A stretch of DNA of 7,371 bases from Thermomicrobiales bacterium (GTDB taxonomy: Bacteria; Chloroflexota; Chloroflexia; Thermomicrobiales; UBA6265). The notes under the pieces are model-generated. The model made no database searches and had not been told where the DNA came from. It saw nothing but the letters and a program-made list of their open reading frames with translations. Shown one piece after another: positions 1-6,152 of the stretch. The stretch lies in NCBI GenBank assembly GCA_030447145.1, contig JAUJLY010000133.1, positions 1 to 7,371 on the forward strand. The letters run 5' to 3'. Made by a program: the position numbers and the translations under genes. How positions within the stretch are numbered: position 1 is the first letter of the stretch; the number at the start of each line of letters is the position of its first letter.

Positions 1-2534
1 CAACCTTCGAAACGGGTGTTCGGGTCGCTGATGTCCGCTTCCGCGGCGCCGGCGAGGACGAGTTGCTGTGAGATAAGTACCGGTTGTCCGGCATCATTCG
101 TCACCCAGACGTCGCGGACCCAGTTCCCGCGGGCGTCGGTGTCGGTTGCCTGTCGCTCGATGGTAACCGTCTGTCCCGAGACGAGGGAGCCGTTGGCCGC
201 TGCTGCATCCTCTGCGTAGCACGCGTCTCCCGTCGGTGCGTCCACCCCGAGAGAGCGGACCGTCTGCCGGACACCGTCGATCTCGACCACGATGGTCTCG
301 CCATCGATTACCTCGACCACGGTCCCTTGCAGGAGATCCGACGCCACCGGCGTCTGGTCGTCGTCAAGCAGTGGCGTGGGGTTATCAAGCGCCGGGCTCA
401 GGTCGATCGTCTGGTCTCCCACCTGGAGCACCAGCGATTCCGCGGCAGGCGGTGCCAGGAAGGTCAGGGTGAAGCGATGGGCCTCGCCGGGAGCCCACTG
501 GATCGCATCGGTGTTGCCATAGGCAGGGGTGTTGCCCGCGAGGCCACTCACCCAGGCGTTGCCAACGTCCACCTGTACCTCCTGGCCATCCGCGATGAGC
601 CGGAAGTTGGCCATATCGAAGACCTGCGCCTCGTCGGACAGATTCTGGCCGTAGACGCTCAGGACCACCCATTCGCCATAGCCGCCGACGGAGTTGATCT
701 CCGGAAGTTCCTGGATCGTCGGGCCGACCGACGCCCCCTCGATCGTGTAGCGGAAGCCATCCGAGACCACTGCCTGCTCCGGGGTCGTCTCCGGGAGAAC
801 GCTCGGCTCCTGGGACTCGATCGTTGGCTGCTGGTCGGCCGTCGGATCAACAGTGGCAGTTGCTGCTGCCGTCTCGGTCGGGATCTCTGCCGGCTCTTCC
901 GTCGCGACCGCGGTGGGAGTCTCTGTCGGAGCGACCATCGATTCAACTACCGGTTCCTCAGTTGAGGTGGCAGTCGGCTCAGCTGTTGGTTCCTCAGTTG
1001 GAGTTGCTGTCGGGATCACTGTTGCAGTCTCCGTCGGTTCAACTGTCGGAGTCACCGTGGGAGCAACCGTTGGCACCTCGGTTGGAGTGGTGGTTGGCTC
1101 AAAGGTTGGTTCCTCGGTCGGAACAATCAACGCCTCCACGACCGGTTCCTCGGTTGGTGCAGTCGTCGGTACTTCAGTCAGTATCTCTGTTGGCACAACT
1201 GCCACCTGGACCGGAATCTCTGTCGGTACCGCCGTCGGCTCAACCGGGATCTCGGTCGGGGTCGGCTGCTCAGTCGGCGGGATGGTGGTCTCGGTGGGCG
1301 CAAGCGGATCGGTCGGATCATCTGTTTCATCCGCCGCATCGCTGGTCGGGGGGAGCTCGGTGGTCGAACCGCCAATATTCGCGGTCGGATCTTCCTGCTG
1401 GACCGCCACCTCACTCGGCGCCTCCTGCGCGACCTCTGTCTCCACCGGAGCGTCAGTCGGCGCCAGCGTTGGCTCTGCAATGGCCTGCCCCGCGGTAGAG
1501 GCTCCGTTGGTCCCGTCGCTACCCTTGTTCCCCGTATCGGTTCCCTCAGGTGCGGTGTTGATTGCAAGCTCGTCCGGCTCATCTGTATCCGCGATACCGA
1601 GCGATTGCTGGACATCCGCCGGGATGCGATCCCAGATATCGTCCATGCTGACCGCCAGGCGCTCGCGTCCGAAGTAGCCGATCATGCTGACGAGAACCAG
1701 CATGATCGCCGCCCGGAGCGCCCACGCGACAATCGTATGTCCCCGAGTGCGAGCCGGTGCGTGTATGGGAACAGGTGGGATGGTATCGATGTCGTCGGCG
1801 ACGGTGAAGCCGTCGGCCCGTGTGCCTTGCTTCCGGGCAGCGCGGCTGATCGACGAGGGCACAGGCGGTGGCTCGGGCATATTGGACGCAGTCCATGCCG
1901 CTACCGATGTTCCCTGGCCTGAGGCACGTCGCTGTTCCGTAATCGCCTGCATCGGCCGCCCCTGCGGGCGTGGTTGCGGCTTCGGCTCCACGACGACCGC
2001 TTCCTGCTCAACCGGTGGCCAGGATGGGAGTCTGCGAGCGACAGGCTGCTCGAAATCCTCGTCGAGGGCAGGAAGCGCCATCGCATGGGATGCGCCGACC
2101 TTGGCTCGCCAACTCGGGATGATGATCTCCGGTGCGGCCGAATGCATCGCGAGTGATCGCCCGGTCAGGATGGCCACCAGCTCGGCAGCGGCGCCACGAC
2201 CGGCGCGGGCCCGTAGCATGATCGGCAGCGGCTCTCCCGGCTCCCCTTCAGGGGTAACGAAGATGCGTACGCCGTTCTCCACGGCCAATGTTGGTGCCGG
2301 TCGCAGCCACTCGCGCGGGAACTCCAGCAAAACCTGCCCGTTCGCGATCAGGACAAGGCGCTCGCGTGTGACGACAAGCAGGGCCGGGAGGTCCTGCTCG
2401 CCGCCGACGATCAGGACCTGACCTTCCCAACGGATCGACTCGGCCTCGATAGGCTGCCAGAGCTGGTTGGCCGGCCGGCTGACCTCGGGAAGCGAGGGTG
2501 GACGCCGGCCAGGTCGTGATGGAACATTCGCCAT
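1..2534 (-). CDS. Membrane-anchored surface protein: PTE-rich stalk, DUF4352-like and degenerate SNase-like domains (3' partial)
   Basis: One uninterrupted frame of at least 844 codons runs from an ATG at 2534 off the left edge. GGAGG sits about 10 nt upstream of that ATG. Residues 1-25 are basic and Pro-rich. Residues 30-130 form a beta-rich, PH-like segment (weak call), followed by a disordered linker. A single hydrophobic helix at 268-288 is preceded by Arg residues, so the N-terminus is probably cytoplasmic and the rest external. Residues 353-590 are an irregular PTE/PTEEP/PTETP stalk. Residues 592-715 resemble DUF4352 (Ig-like) domains. Residues 735-844 match the staphylococcal nuclease fold: the DGET loop, R760 and D765 in VRSLGVDAP, a CYAEDA segment, and a DxDxRG turn. 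The positions equivalent to the catalytic Glu43 and Arg87 are T768 and N804, so nuclease activity is doubtful. The last strand or helix of the fold lies outside the window. The function is unknown; a cell-surface binding role is inferred. Confidence 0.85.
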   Translation of the reverse strand, partial: MANVPSRPGRRPPSLPEVSRPANQLWQPIEAESIRWEGQVLIVGGEQDLPALLVVTRERLVLIANGQVLLEFPREWLRPAPTLAVENGVRIFVTPEGEPGEPLPIMLRARAGRGAAAELVAILTGRSLAMHSAAPEIIIPSWRAKVGASHAMALPALDEDFEQPVARRLPSWPPVEQEAVVVEPKPQPRPQGRPMQAITEQRRASGQGTSVAAWTASNMPEPPPVPSSISRAARKQGTRADGFTVADDIDTIPPVPIHAPARTRGHTIVAWALRAAIMLVLVSMIGYFGRERLAVSMDDIWDRIPADVQQSLGIADTDEPDELAINTAPEGTDTGNKGSDGTNGASTAGQAIAEPTLAPTDAPVETEVAQEAPSEVAVQQEDPTANIGGSTTELPPTSDAADETDDPTDPLAPTETTIPPTEQPTPTEIPVEPTAVPTEIPVQVAVVPTEILTEVPTTAPTEEPVVEALIVPTEEPTFEPTTTPTEVPTVAPTVTPTVEPTETATVIPTATPTEEPTAEPTATSTEEPVVESMVAPTETPTAVATEEPAEIPTETAAATATVDPTADQQPTIESQEPSVLPETTPEQAVVSDGFRYTIEGASVGPTIQELPEINSVGGYGEWVVLSVYGQNLSDEAQVFDMANFRLIADGQEVQVDVGNAWVSGLAGNTPAYGNTDAIQWAPGEAHRFTLTFLAPPAAESLVLQVGDQTIDLSPALDNPTPLLDDDQTPVASDLLQGTVVEVIDGETIVVEIDGVRQTVRSLGVDAPTGDACYAEDAAAANGSLVSGQTVTIERQATDTDARGNWVRDVWVTNDAGQPVLISQQLVLAGAAEADISDPNTRFEG
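930..1475 (-). repeat. Coding low-complexity Pro-Thr-Glu repeat (stalk)
   Basis: This stretch encodes about 180 residues dominated by PT, PTE, PTEEP and VPTE units with no fixed period. One larger duplication is visible: a segment beginning TEEPVVE occurs twice, about 190 bp apart (near 931-977 and 1121-1169). Four of the five Glu-Glu pairs use the same codon order, GAG GAA, a trace of duplication, while the flanking Pro and Thr codons have drifted. Such stalks usually hold a domain away from the membrane and can be glycosylated on Thr; that role is inferred here. Confidence 0.8.
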
Positions 2535-2594
2535 TAAGAGGTCCTCCCTCACTCGTTGCGCGCCTGCTCCGCAGGGGAGTTCGCCATGGGTGTT

Positions 2595-2642
2595 GGCGCA
2601 TTTGTGCGCTGGTTCTTGAAAAACAAACAAGACACCGGTGCC
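2595..2642 (-). other. Leader hairpins with a T-rich tract (possible terminator or attenuator)
   Basis: Read on the minus strand, a short hairpin centred on CACCGGTG (2631-2642) is followed by a T-rich run (2618-2630). A second perfect 5-bp stem, GCGCA/TGCGC with a 4-nt loop, follows at 2596-2609. The first element is weak as an intrinsic terminator because its stem is about 4-5 bp. It could end transcripts coming from the regulator gene or attenuate the surface-protein mRNA. The rest of the 375-bp gap (2535-2909) shows no credible gene. Confidence 0.25.
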
Positions 2643-2764
2643 GTCGTGGGCATCACAGTGTCGGGCCGGCTATGGCAGGTGTGTTCGTGTTCCCTGTGCA
2701 TTCTCCACTCCCGGTCGGTCGCGACATCCCAGCCGACGTCATGTCGTAAAGAACGACCGAACGA

Positions 2765-2778
2765 TGTGTACGTACACA
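2765..2778. promoter_or_regulatory. Perfect 14-bp palindrome, candidate operator
   Basis: TGTGTACGTACACA is identical on both strands. It lies directly at the expected transcription start of the candidate promoter at 2778-2804. A dimeric repressor bound there would block initiation, so this is a candidate operator for the downstream surface-protein gene. Which regulator would bind it cannot be told from the window. Confidence 0.45.
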
Positions 2779-2804
2779 ATCTACCATATGGCTCGGGATG
2801 TCAA
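2778..2804 (-). promoter_or_regulatory. Candidate promoter of the stalked surface protein
   Basis: On the minus strand a perfect TTGACA (2799-2804) is followed by TAGATT (2778-2783), a 4/6 match to the -10 consensus. The spacer is 15 nt, which is short; a poorer hexamer at 2776-2781 gives 17 nt. Transcription would start near 2770, leaving a leader of about 235 nt before the ATG at 2534. The -35 match is good and the -10 match only fair. Confidence 0.4.
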
Positions 2805-2909
2805 CAGTGTGGGGAGGGGAGGAAACGGAGCCGAGTCAGTGGGGGATGGACGGTGCTGCCAGGCGGTCTCCTGCAGGCTGGCGCAGACATGTAGGGCCCT
2901 CCACTACGG

Positions 2910-4376
2910 CTACATCGGTGGGTCGGGCAGCTGGCGGGCGATCAGGGCGATCTGCAGGCTCAGGCGTGTGTGTGGATCATCGAGGTCGACCTCGATGATG
3001 GACCGGATCTGCTTCAGCCGGTAGGTCAGGGTGTTCCGGTGAATCCCGAGCGCTTCGGCTGTGAGCCGGAAGGAGCCTCCCTGCTCAAGGAAGATGCGCA
3101 ACGTCTCCCGGAGCAGGCCCCGGCGATCCTCCTGCTCCAGATCGGCGAGGAGCGTGGAGCAAAACCGCTCGAGCAGTGGCGAGCCCCAGGAGTCATAGAG
3201 CAGCCGGTAGACCCCAAGGCGCGCCTCATCGGAGAAGCGGGCAACTGGTACCCTGATGGCGCTCGCTTCGATCAGGGCGGCGAGGTATCGTGCCTGCCGG
3301 GCAGCCTGTGGCAACTCCCGTGCCGTATCTATAGGAGCTGAAATCGCGATCCATGGAATCCTTGGGGTCTCCGGCAAGAACCCCCTGCCGGAGGCCGCGG
3401 GTATGGCAACGGTGATTACCGCGCGATACCCGTCGACGTGTCCTGCCTCATGACTTTCGCCCAGGGGGGCCAGCATGCGGCGGAGCGAGCTGTCAGCGAG
3501 CGAGCCAGGTGCGAGGGCGACGTGGAGGATGCGGCCCGGGGCGATGCCGGCACGAAAGGCCTGCTCGGTGACAGAGTCGCCCTGCAACCCCGCGTGGGGC
3601 AGGAGGAGGGCGTTAAGCGCGGATACCCGCGCGGTCCCGTGGGGTGCCGTTGTCGCATCACGATCCAGTGAGCGTTGCACACTCTCGCGAACGCGATGCA
3701 GGGTCATCCTCATCAGCGCGTGGTTATGGGCGGGGATGGGCCCGAGCCAGAGTGTCTGCTTCTCCTTCAGGGGAGCACTCAGCCATTCACGGGACATGCG
3801 GGCATCGGCTGGTACATTGTCCGCACCGGAGCCGGTCGAGAAGAGGACCGATCCGTCATCCGTGAGGACACTGATCGGAGTCCTGAGGCGCTGGGAGAGC
3901 GCGTCAAGCAGCTCTGCCGGACGGACGCGGCGCTCCAGGGCATCGGTGATAAGCCGATCGACCTCCGACGCCGCCTGCAGCAACTCGCGACGGCGTGATG
4001 CCAGCAGGCGGTTGAGTTCGCTTTCCGTCTCCGGGCCAATCTTGTCCGTGCTGAGGATCACGAGCGGGTTGTCGGGAATGGCCGGTACCGGTGCTTCGGT
4101 GAGTATCCCGGCGATGGGCTGCATCGTGATCTCACTGACAAGCCTCGCGAAGGGGATTCCGGTCTCCTGGACGATACGTTGGGGAAGGACGATGAGCTCG
4201 CCGCCCCGGAGGAAGGGCAGCATCGGGGGGCTGGAGCGGGCCGTCAGCACCCAATCCACCTCACGCGCCAGCGGGTCGGGAATGCCAGCGGGCACAGCAA
4301 GCGGTGAGACAAACGTCAGGTGCGGCTCCCACGCAAGCAGGTCATGCAGGATAATTTCTCCGATGGTTGTCTCCAT
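2910..4376 (-). CDS. PucR/CdaR-family transcriptional regulator
   Basis: A 488-residue protein with the standard PucR layout. Residues about 8-120 are the PucR N-terminal domain (starts IILHDLLAWEP, with the GGELIVL motif). About 150-230 is a variable sensor-like region containing ISVLTDDGSVLFSTG. Residues about 250-370 resemble the degenerate GGDEF-like domain of CdaR regulators. Residues 424-485 are the C-terminal helix-turn-helix (HTH_30), with the hallmark LGIHRNTLTYRLKQI. Family members respond to small metabolites (purines, sugar acids, amino acids) and often control an adjacent gene. The divergent ECF S-component gene is therefore the likeliest target; the inducer is unknown. The start is supported by the domain beginning immediately, but the nearest Shine-Dalgarno-like GAGAGG is 12 nt upstream, longer than usual. 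Length and key motifs are intact. Confidence 0.9.
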   Translation of the reverse strand: METTIGEIILHDLLAWEPHLTFVSPLAVPAGIPDPLAREVDWVLTARSSPPMLPFLRGGELIVLPQRIVQETGIPFARLVSEITMQPIAGILTEAPVPAIPDNPLVILSTDKIGPETESELNRLLASRRRELLQAASEVDRLITDALERRVRPAELLDALSQRLRTPISVLTDDGSVLFSTGSGADNVPADARMSREWLSAPLKEKQTLWLGPIPAHNHALMRMTLHRVRESVQRSLDRDATTAPHGTARVSALNALLLPHAGLQGDSVTEQAFRAGIAPGRILHVALAPGSLADSSLRRMLAPLGESHEAGHVDGYRAVITVAIPAASGRGFLPETPRIPWIAISAPIDTARELPQAARQARYLAALIEASAIRVPVARFSDEARLGVYRLLYDSWGSPLLERFCSTLLADLEQEDRRGLLRETLRIFLEQGGSFRLTAEALGIHRNTLTYRLKQIRSIIEVDLDDPHTRLSLQIALIARQLPDPPM

Positions 4377-4394
4377 AAAAGCGTGTGGCCTCTC

Positions 4395-4405
4395 ACCCTC
4401 AGGGT
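4395..4405. promoter_or_regulatory. Inverted repeat upstream of the PucR-type regulator
   Basis: ACCCT-C-AGGGT forms a perfect 5+1+5 inverted repeat about 19 bp upstream of the regulator start, next to its weak ribosome binding site. It could be an autoregulatory site or an mRNA hairpin limiting translation. Short repeats of this size also occur by chance. Confidence 0.25.
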
Positions 4406-4453
4406 CCGAACGGCGTATTCCAAATCCTATCAGTCCATACTAGGTGCGGAAAG

Positions 4454-4471
4454 TCGCCGGATTTCCGGCGA
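4454..4471. promoter_or_regulatory. Perfect 18-bp inverted repeat in the divergent regulator/transporter spacer
   Basis: TCGCCGGA and its exact complement TCCGGCGA are separated by TT. The repeat lies 17 bp upstream of the preferred ATG of the ECF S-component gene (4489) and 78 bp upstream of the regulator start. It is the strongest symmetric site in the spacer and the best candidate operator for the divergent PucR-type protein. It could alternatively fold as an mRNA hairpin just before the ribosome binding site. Confidence 0.5.
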
Positions 4472-4488
4472 AGCGGAACAGGGAGCAG

Positions 4489-5352
4489 ATGATCCGTCCG
4501 GGCGAGACGCACAATTGGGGTAGGGGAGGAGCGTGGCGATCGTCGTCGACGCTGGTCCTGGCTGCCGCGAGCCTTGGCGGTCTGGCAGCCTTCCTCTATC
4601 CCTTCCTGCTACCCGGGTTGCAGCAGTTCAGGGACGAGAACGCCGCTCACAGTGGGGTGGCGCCGTTGATCTTCGCGGGGGTGACCGTGCTCTGCCTGGT
4701 CGCCATGCTGGTGACGATCGCCGAGGATCACGGTGGGGTTGCGCGGTCCAAGACCGTGGCGCTGCTGGGCGTACTCGTAGCGATCGACGCCACCTTGCGG
4801 CTCGTTCCAAGTCTGGGCGGCGCCTCGCCCGTCTTTCTGCTCATCATGCTGGTGGGAACCGTCTTCGGGGCCTCGATGGGATTCCAGATGGGGGCGGTGA
4901 CAATCCTGCTCTCCGGCTTCCTGACGGGCGGGATCGGACCATGGCTGCCGTTCCAGATGCTCGGTGCTGGCTGGATGGGGATGACCGCTGGTTGGCTGCC
5001 CCGGATCGAATCCCCACGGGCGCGGCTGGTCATGCTGGCGCTCTTCGGCGGTGTGTGGGGGCTGCTCTTTGGGGCATTGATGAACATCTGGTTCTGGCCG
5101 TTCACCGCGCCGGGCGCGGGGGCGGATTCCTCCCTCTACTGGACACCTGGTCTCTCGATGGGCGAGACGGTATCGCGGTACGACCGGTTCTACCTCATCA
5201 CATCGCTCGTGTTCGACGCCTTCCGGGCCATTGGGAACATCGCGCTCGTGCTGGCGTTGGGTGGTCCGGTGCTCAGGCTGCTGGAACGGTACCACTCGCG
5301 CTTTGGCCGGGAACCATGGGAGGCGATGGATGAGTCTCAAACGGGACAATAA
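4489..5352 (+). CDS. ECF transporter S component (CbrT-like, substrate uncertain)
   Basis: An integral-membrane protein of 287 residues from the ATG at 4489; an in-frame GTG at 4444 would give 302. AGGGAG lies 3 nt before the ATG, and a hairpin-forming repeat would occupy the extra N-terminal codons, so 4489 is preferred. About seven hydrophobic segments are visible. The segment GGIGPWLPFQMLGAGWMG and the later LMNIWFWPF and FYLITSLVFDAFRAIGN stretches are typical of the S-component family annotated in actinobacteria and relatives as CbrT-like. S components bind a vitamin or similar micronutrient in the membrane and associate with shared ATPase and T subunits; none of those are encoded here, so the protein probably uses a module from elsewhere in the genome. 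Cobalamin is a guess from family resemblance, and no cobalamin riboswitch was seen upstream. The gene is divergent from the PucR-type regulator and ends 16 bp from the converging toxin gene. Confidence 0.85.
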   Translation: MIRPGETHNWGRGGAWRSSSTLVLAAASLGGLAAFLYPFLLPGLQQFRDENAAHSGVAPLIFAGVTVLCLVAMLVTIAEDHGGVARSKTVALLGVLVAIDATLRLVPSLGGASPVFLLIMLVGTVFGASMGFQMGAVTILLSGFLTGGIGPWLPFQMLGAGWMGMTAGWLPRIESPRARLVMLALFGGVWGLLFGALMNIWFWPFTAPGAGADSSLYWTPGLSMGETVSRYDRFYLITSLVFDAFRAIGNIALVLALGGPVLRLLERYHSRFGREPWEAMDESQTGQ

Positions 5353-5368
5353 GGGATCAGGTGATGGC

Positions 5369-5716
5369 TTATCGGAGGAATCTGGAAAGAGTCGAAAGTA
5401 TGACTTGAAGTGATTCGTTTGTCACTGTGCCTCGAAAGGAGCGTATACGCTCCAAACTGATCGTGCGTATCTGGTCGCACATCGCCACCGAATCATCACT
5501 GAGACCGCCTTCCGGAGCATGAAGACGAATGTGGGTCGGCAAGTCTCGATCGGTCCGGGTGATTGGAACGACCATGCAGAGATCGTGCGGCAGGGCATTG
5601 AATGCGTTGTTGGAGACGACAAGTACCGGTCTCACCCCACCCTGCTCCCGGCCAGCAGTTGGATCAAGATAGGCGACCCAGACTTCTCCCTGCTTAGGTG
5701 TCCTGGCCGAGGGCAT
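5369..5716 (-). CDS. mazF: MazF/PemK-family toxin endoribonuclease
   Basis: A 115-residue protein, full length for MazF. It begins with the diagnostic GEVW (residues 10-13), followed by GVRPVLVVSN (27-36) and VVPITRT (49-55). R29 and T53 correspond to the catalytic Arg and Thr known from MazF/EndoA RNases, so activity is expected. The family cleaves single-stranded RNA at short specific sequences and is held inactive by its antitoxin. The ATG at 5716 is chosen because GGAGG lies 9 nt upstream and the conserved domain starts ten residues later; an upstream ATG at 5764 would add residues unlike the family. The start lies inside the antitoxin gene (23-bp overlap), suggesting translational coupling. 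Its 3' end converges on the ECF S-component gene. Confidence 0.92.
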   Translation of the reverse strand: MPSARTPKQGEVWVAYLDPTAGREQGGVRPVLVVSNNAFNALPHDLCMVVPITRTDRDLPTHIRLHAPEGGLSDDSVAMCDQIRTISLERIRSFRGTVTNESLQVILSTLSRFLR

Positions 5717-5993
5717 CCTCGAGTTCCTCCGGTGGATAGTAAGGATCCTCGTTCTCAAGCCCATCCATCAACGTGACATCCCAAACCCTGATCTCGTCCT
5801 GATAAGCCTTCCATTGCTGGGGATCGTCACGTAGGCGTTGGTAGCCAGCATGGGCGTTGCGCCAAAACTGGTCGTCCTCATATCGTTGGATGGCATCAGC
5901 AACGACTTCGCCAATGGGTTTGTTCTCTCGCCCGGCAATGTCCTTGATCTTCTGATGGGTAGTGAGATCGATTCGAATGCTCGTGCCGGCCAT
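5694..5993 (-). CDS. Ribbon-helix-helix antitoxin of the MazF pair
   Basis: A 99-residue protein. Residues 4-10 (TSIRIDL) form the DNA-contacting beta strand, and 11-22 and 25-40 the two helices of an RHH fold. The acidic C-terminal part (about 42-99), with the FWRNAHAGYQRLRDDP and WDVTLMDGLENE segments, matches antitoxins found with MazF-type toxins in actinobacteria and Chloroflexota and should wrap and inhibit the toxin. This is not the classical AbrB-fold MazE. The ATG at 5993 is chosen because GAGGTG lies about 7 nt upstream and the fold begins at once; an ATG at 6098 would place the operator inside the gene. As an RHH protein it should repress its own operon, probably through the 12-bp repeats upstream. 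Confidence 0.88.
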   Translation of the reverse strand: MAGTSIRIDLTTHQKIKDIAGRENKPIGEVVADAIQRYEDDQFWRNAHAGYQRLRDDPQQWKAYQDEIRVWDVTLMDGLENEDPYYPPEELEDALGQDT

Positions 5994-6010
5994 CACTGCA
6001 CCTCGTCGCT

Positions 6011-6046
6011 TATGCAATAACGAATGCAACTTTGTATGCACTATTG
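6011..6046. repeat. Three 12-bp direct repeats, candidate antitoxin operator
   Basis: TATGCAATAACG, AATGCAACTTTG and TATGCACTATTG follow one another with no gap. ATGCA occurs at 6012, 6024 and 6036, and the terminal G of each unit is also constant. The array starts 17 bp upstream of the antitoxin ATG and overlaps the predicted -10 element and start site. RHH antitoxin dimers typically bind such closely phased short sites cooperatively, so autoregulation is a reasonable inference. Confidence 0.65.
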
Positions 6047-6070
6047 TACACAACAGGGTCTGCTCGTTAA
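6043..6070 (-). promoter_or_regulatory. Predicted promoter of the toxin-antitoxin operon
   Basis: On the minus strand TTAACG (6065-6070, 4/6 match to -35) is followed after 16 nt by TACAAT (6043-6048, 5/6 match to -10). Transcription would start near 6036, about 43 nt before the antitoxin ATG. The direct repeats overlap the -10 and the start. Confidence 0.55.
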
Positions 6071-6152
6071 GAGCGCGCTTGCATGGAGCCGTCCTCACAA
6101 GGATTCCGGCGAGATTATCGCTGTGTTGTTCGCCTGATAGGGGTGCTGGCAG

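Noticed and set aside
84..965. Plus-strand frame of 293 codons, Arg- and Asp-rich.
   Set aside because: It is a shadow of the DUF4352-like and SNase-like coding region on the minus strand; no recognisable domain.
930..1475. CRISPR-like or tandem DNA repeat array.
   Set aside because: The repeats are coding, irregular in length and lack spacers of constant size.
853..1677. Long plus-strand frame rich in VG/SVG repeats.
   Set aside because: It is the antisense of the Pro-Thr-Glu stalk; repeat-coding DNA stays open on both strands, and the minus frame is far longer with a proper start and domains.
2549..2779. Small minus-strand frame in the regulator/surface-protein gap.
   Set aside because: No ribosome binding site, no recognisable sequence, and it starts inside the promoter-proximal palindrome region.
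3475..4443. Plus-strand frame of 322 codons opposite the PucR-type gene.
   Set aside because: Ser/Arg-rich shadow with no domain; the minus-strand regulator has clear family motifs.
4377..4488. Cobalamin or thiamine riboswitch before the ECF S component.
   Set aside because: No B12-box or TPP core motif was recognised, and the 112-bp spacer is too short for a full cobalamin riboswitch.
4533..5333. Alternative plus frame with a good Shine-Dalgarno.
   Set aside because: It lacks hydrophobic segments and family motifs, while the overlapping frame encodes a coherent membrane protein.
4609..5349. Minus-strand frame of 246 codons opposite the S component.
   Set aside because: Composition rich in His, Gln, Pro and Arg is typical of an antisense shadow of a membrane gene.
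5994..6098. Upstream extension of the antitoxin to an ATG at 6098.
   Set aside because: It would place the promoter and the three direct repeats inside the gene and adds residues unlike RHH antitoxins.
6076..6152. Intrinsic terminator after the DUF6069-like gene.
   Set aside because: Only short stems with long loops and no T-run on the minus strand were found.
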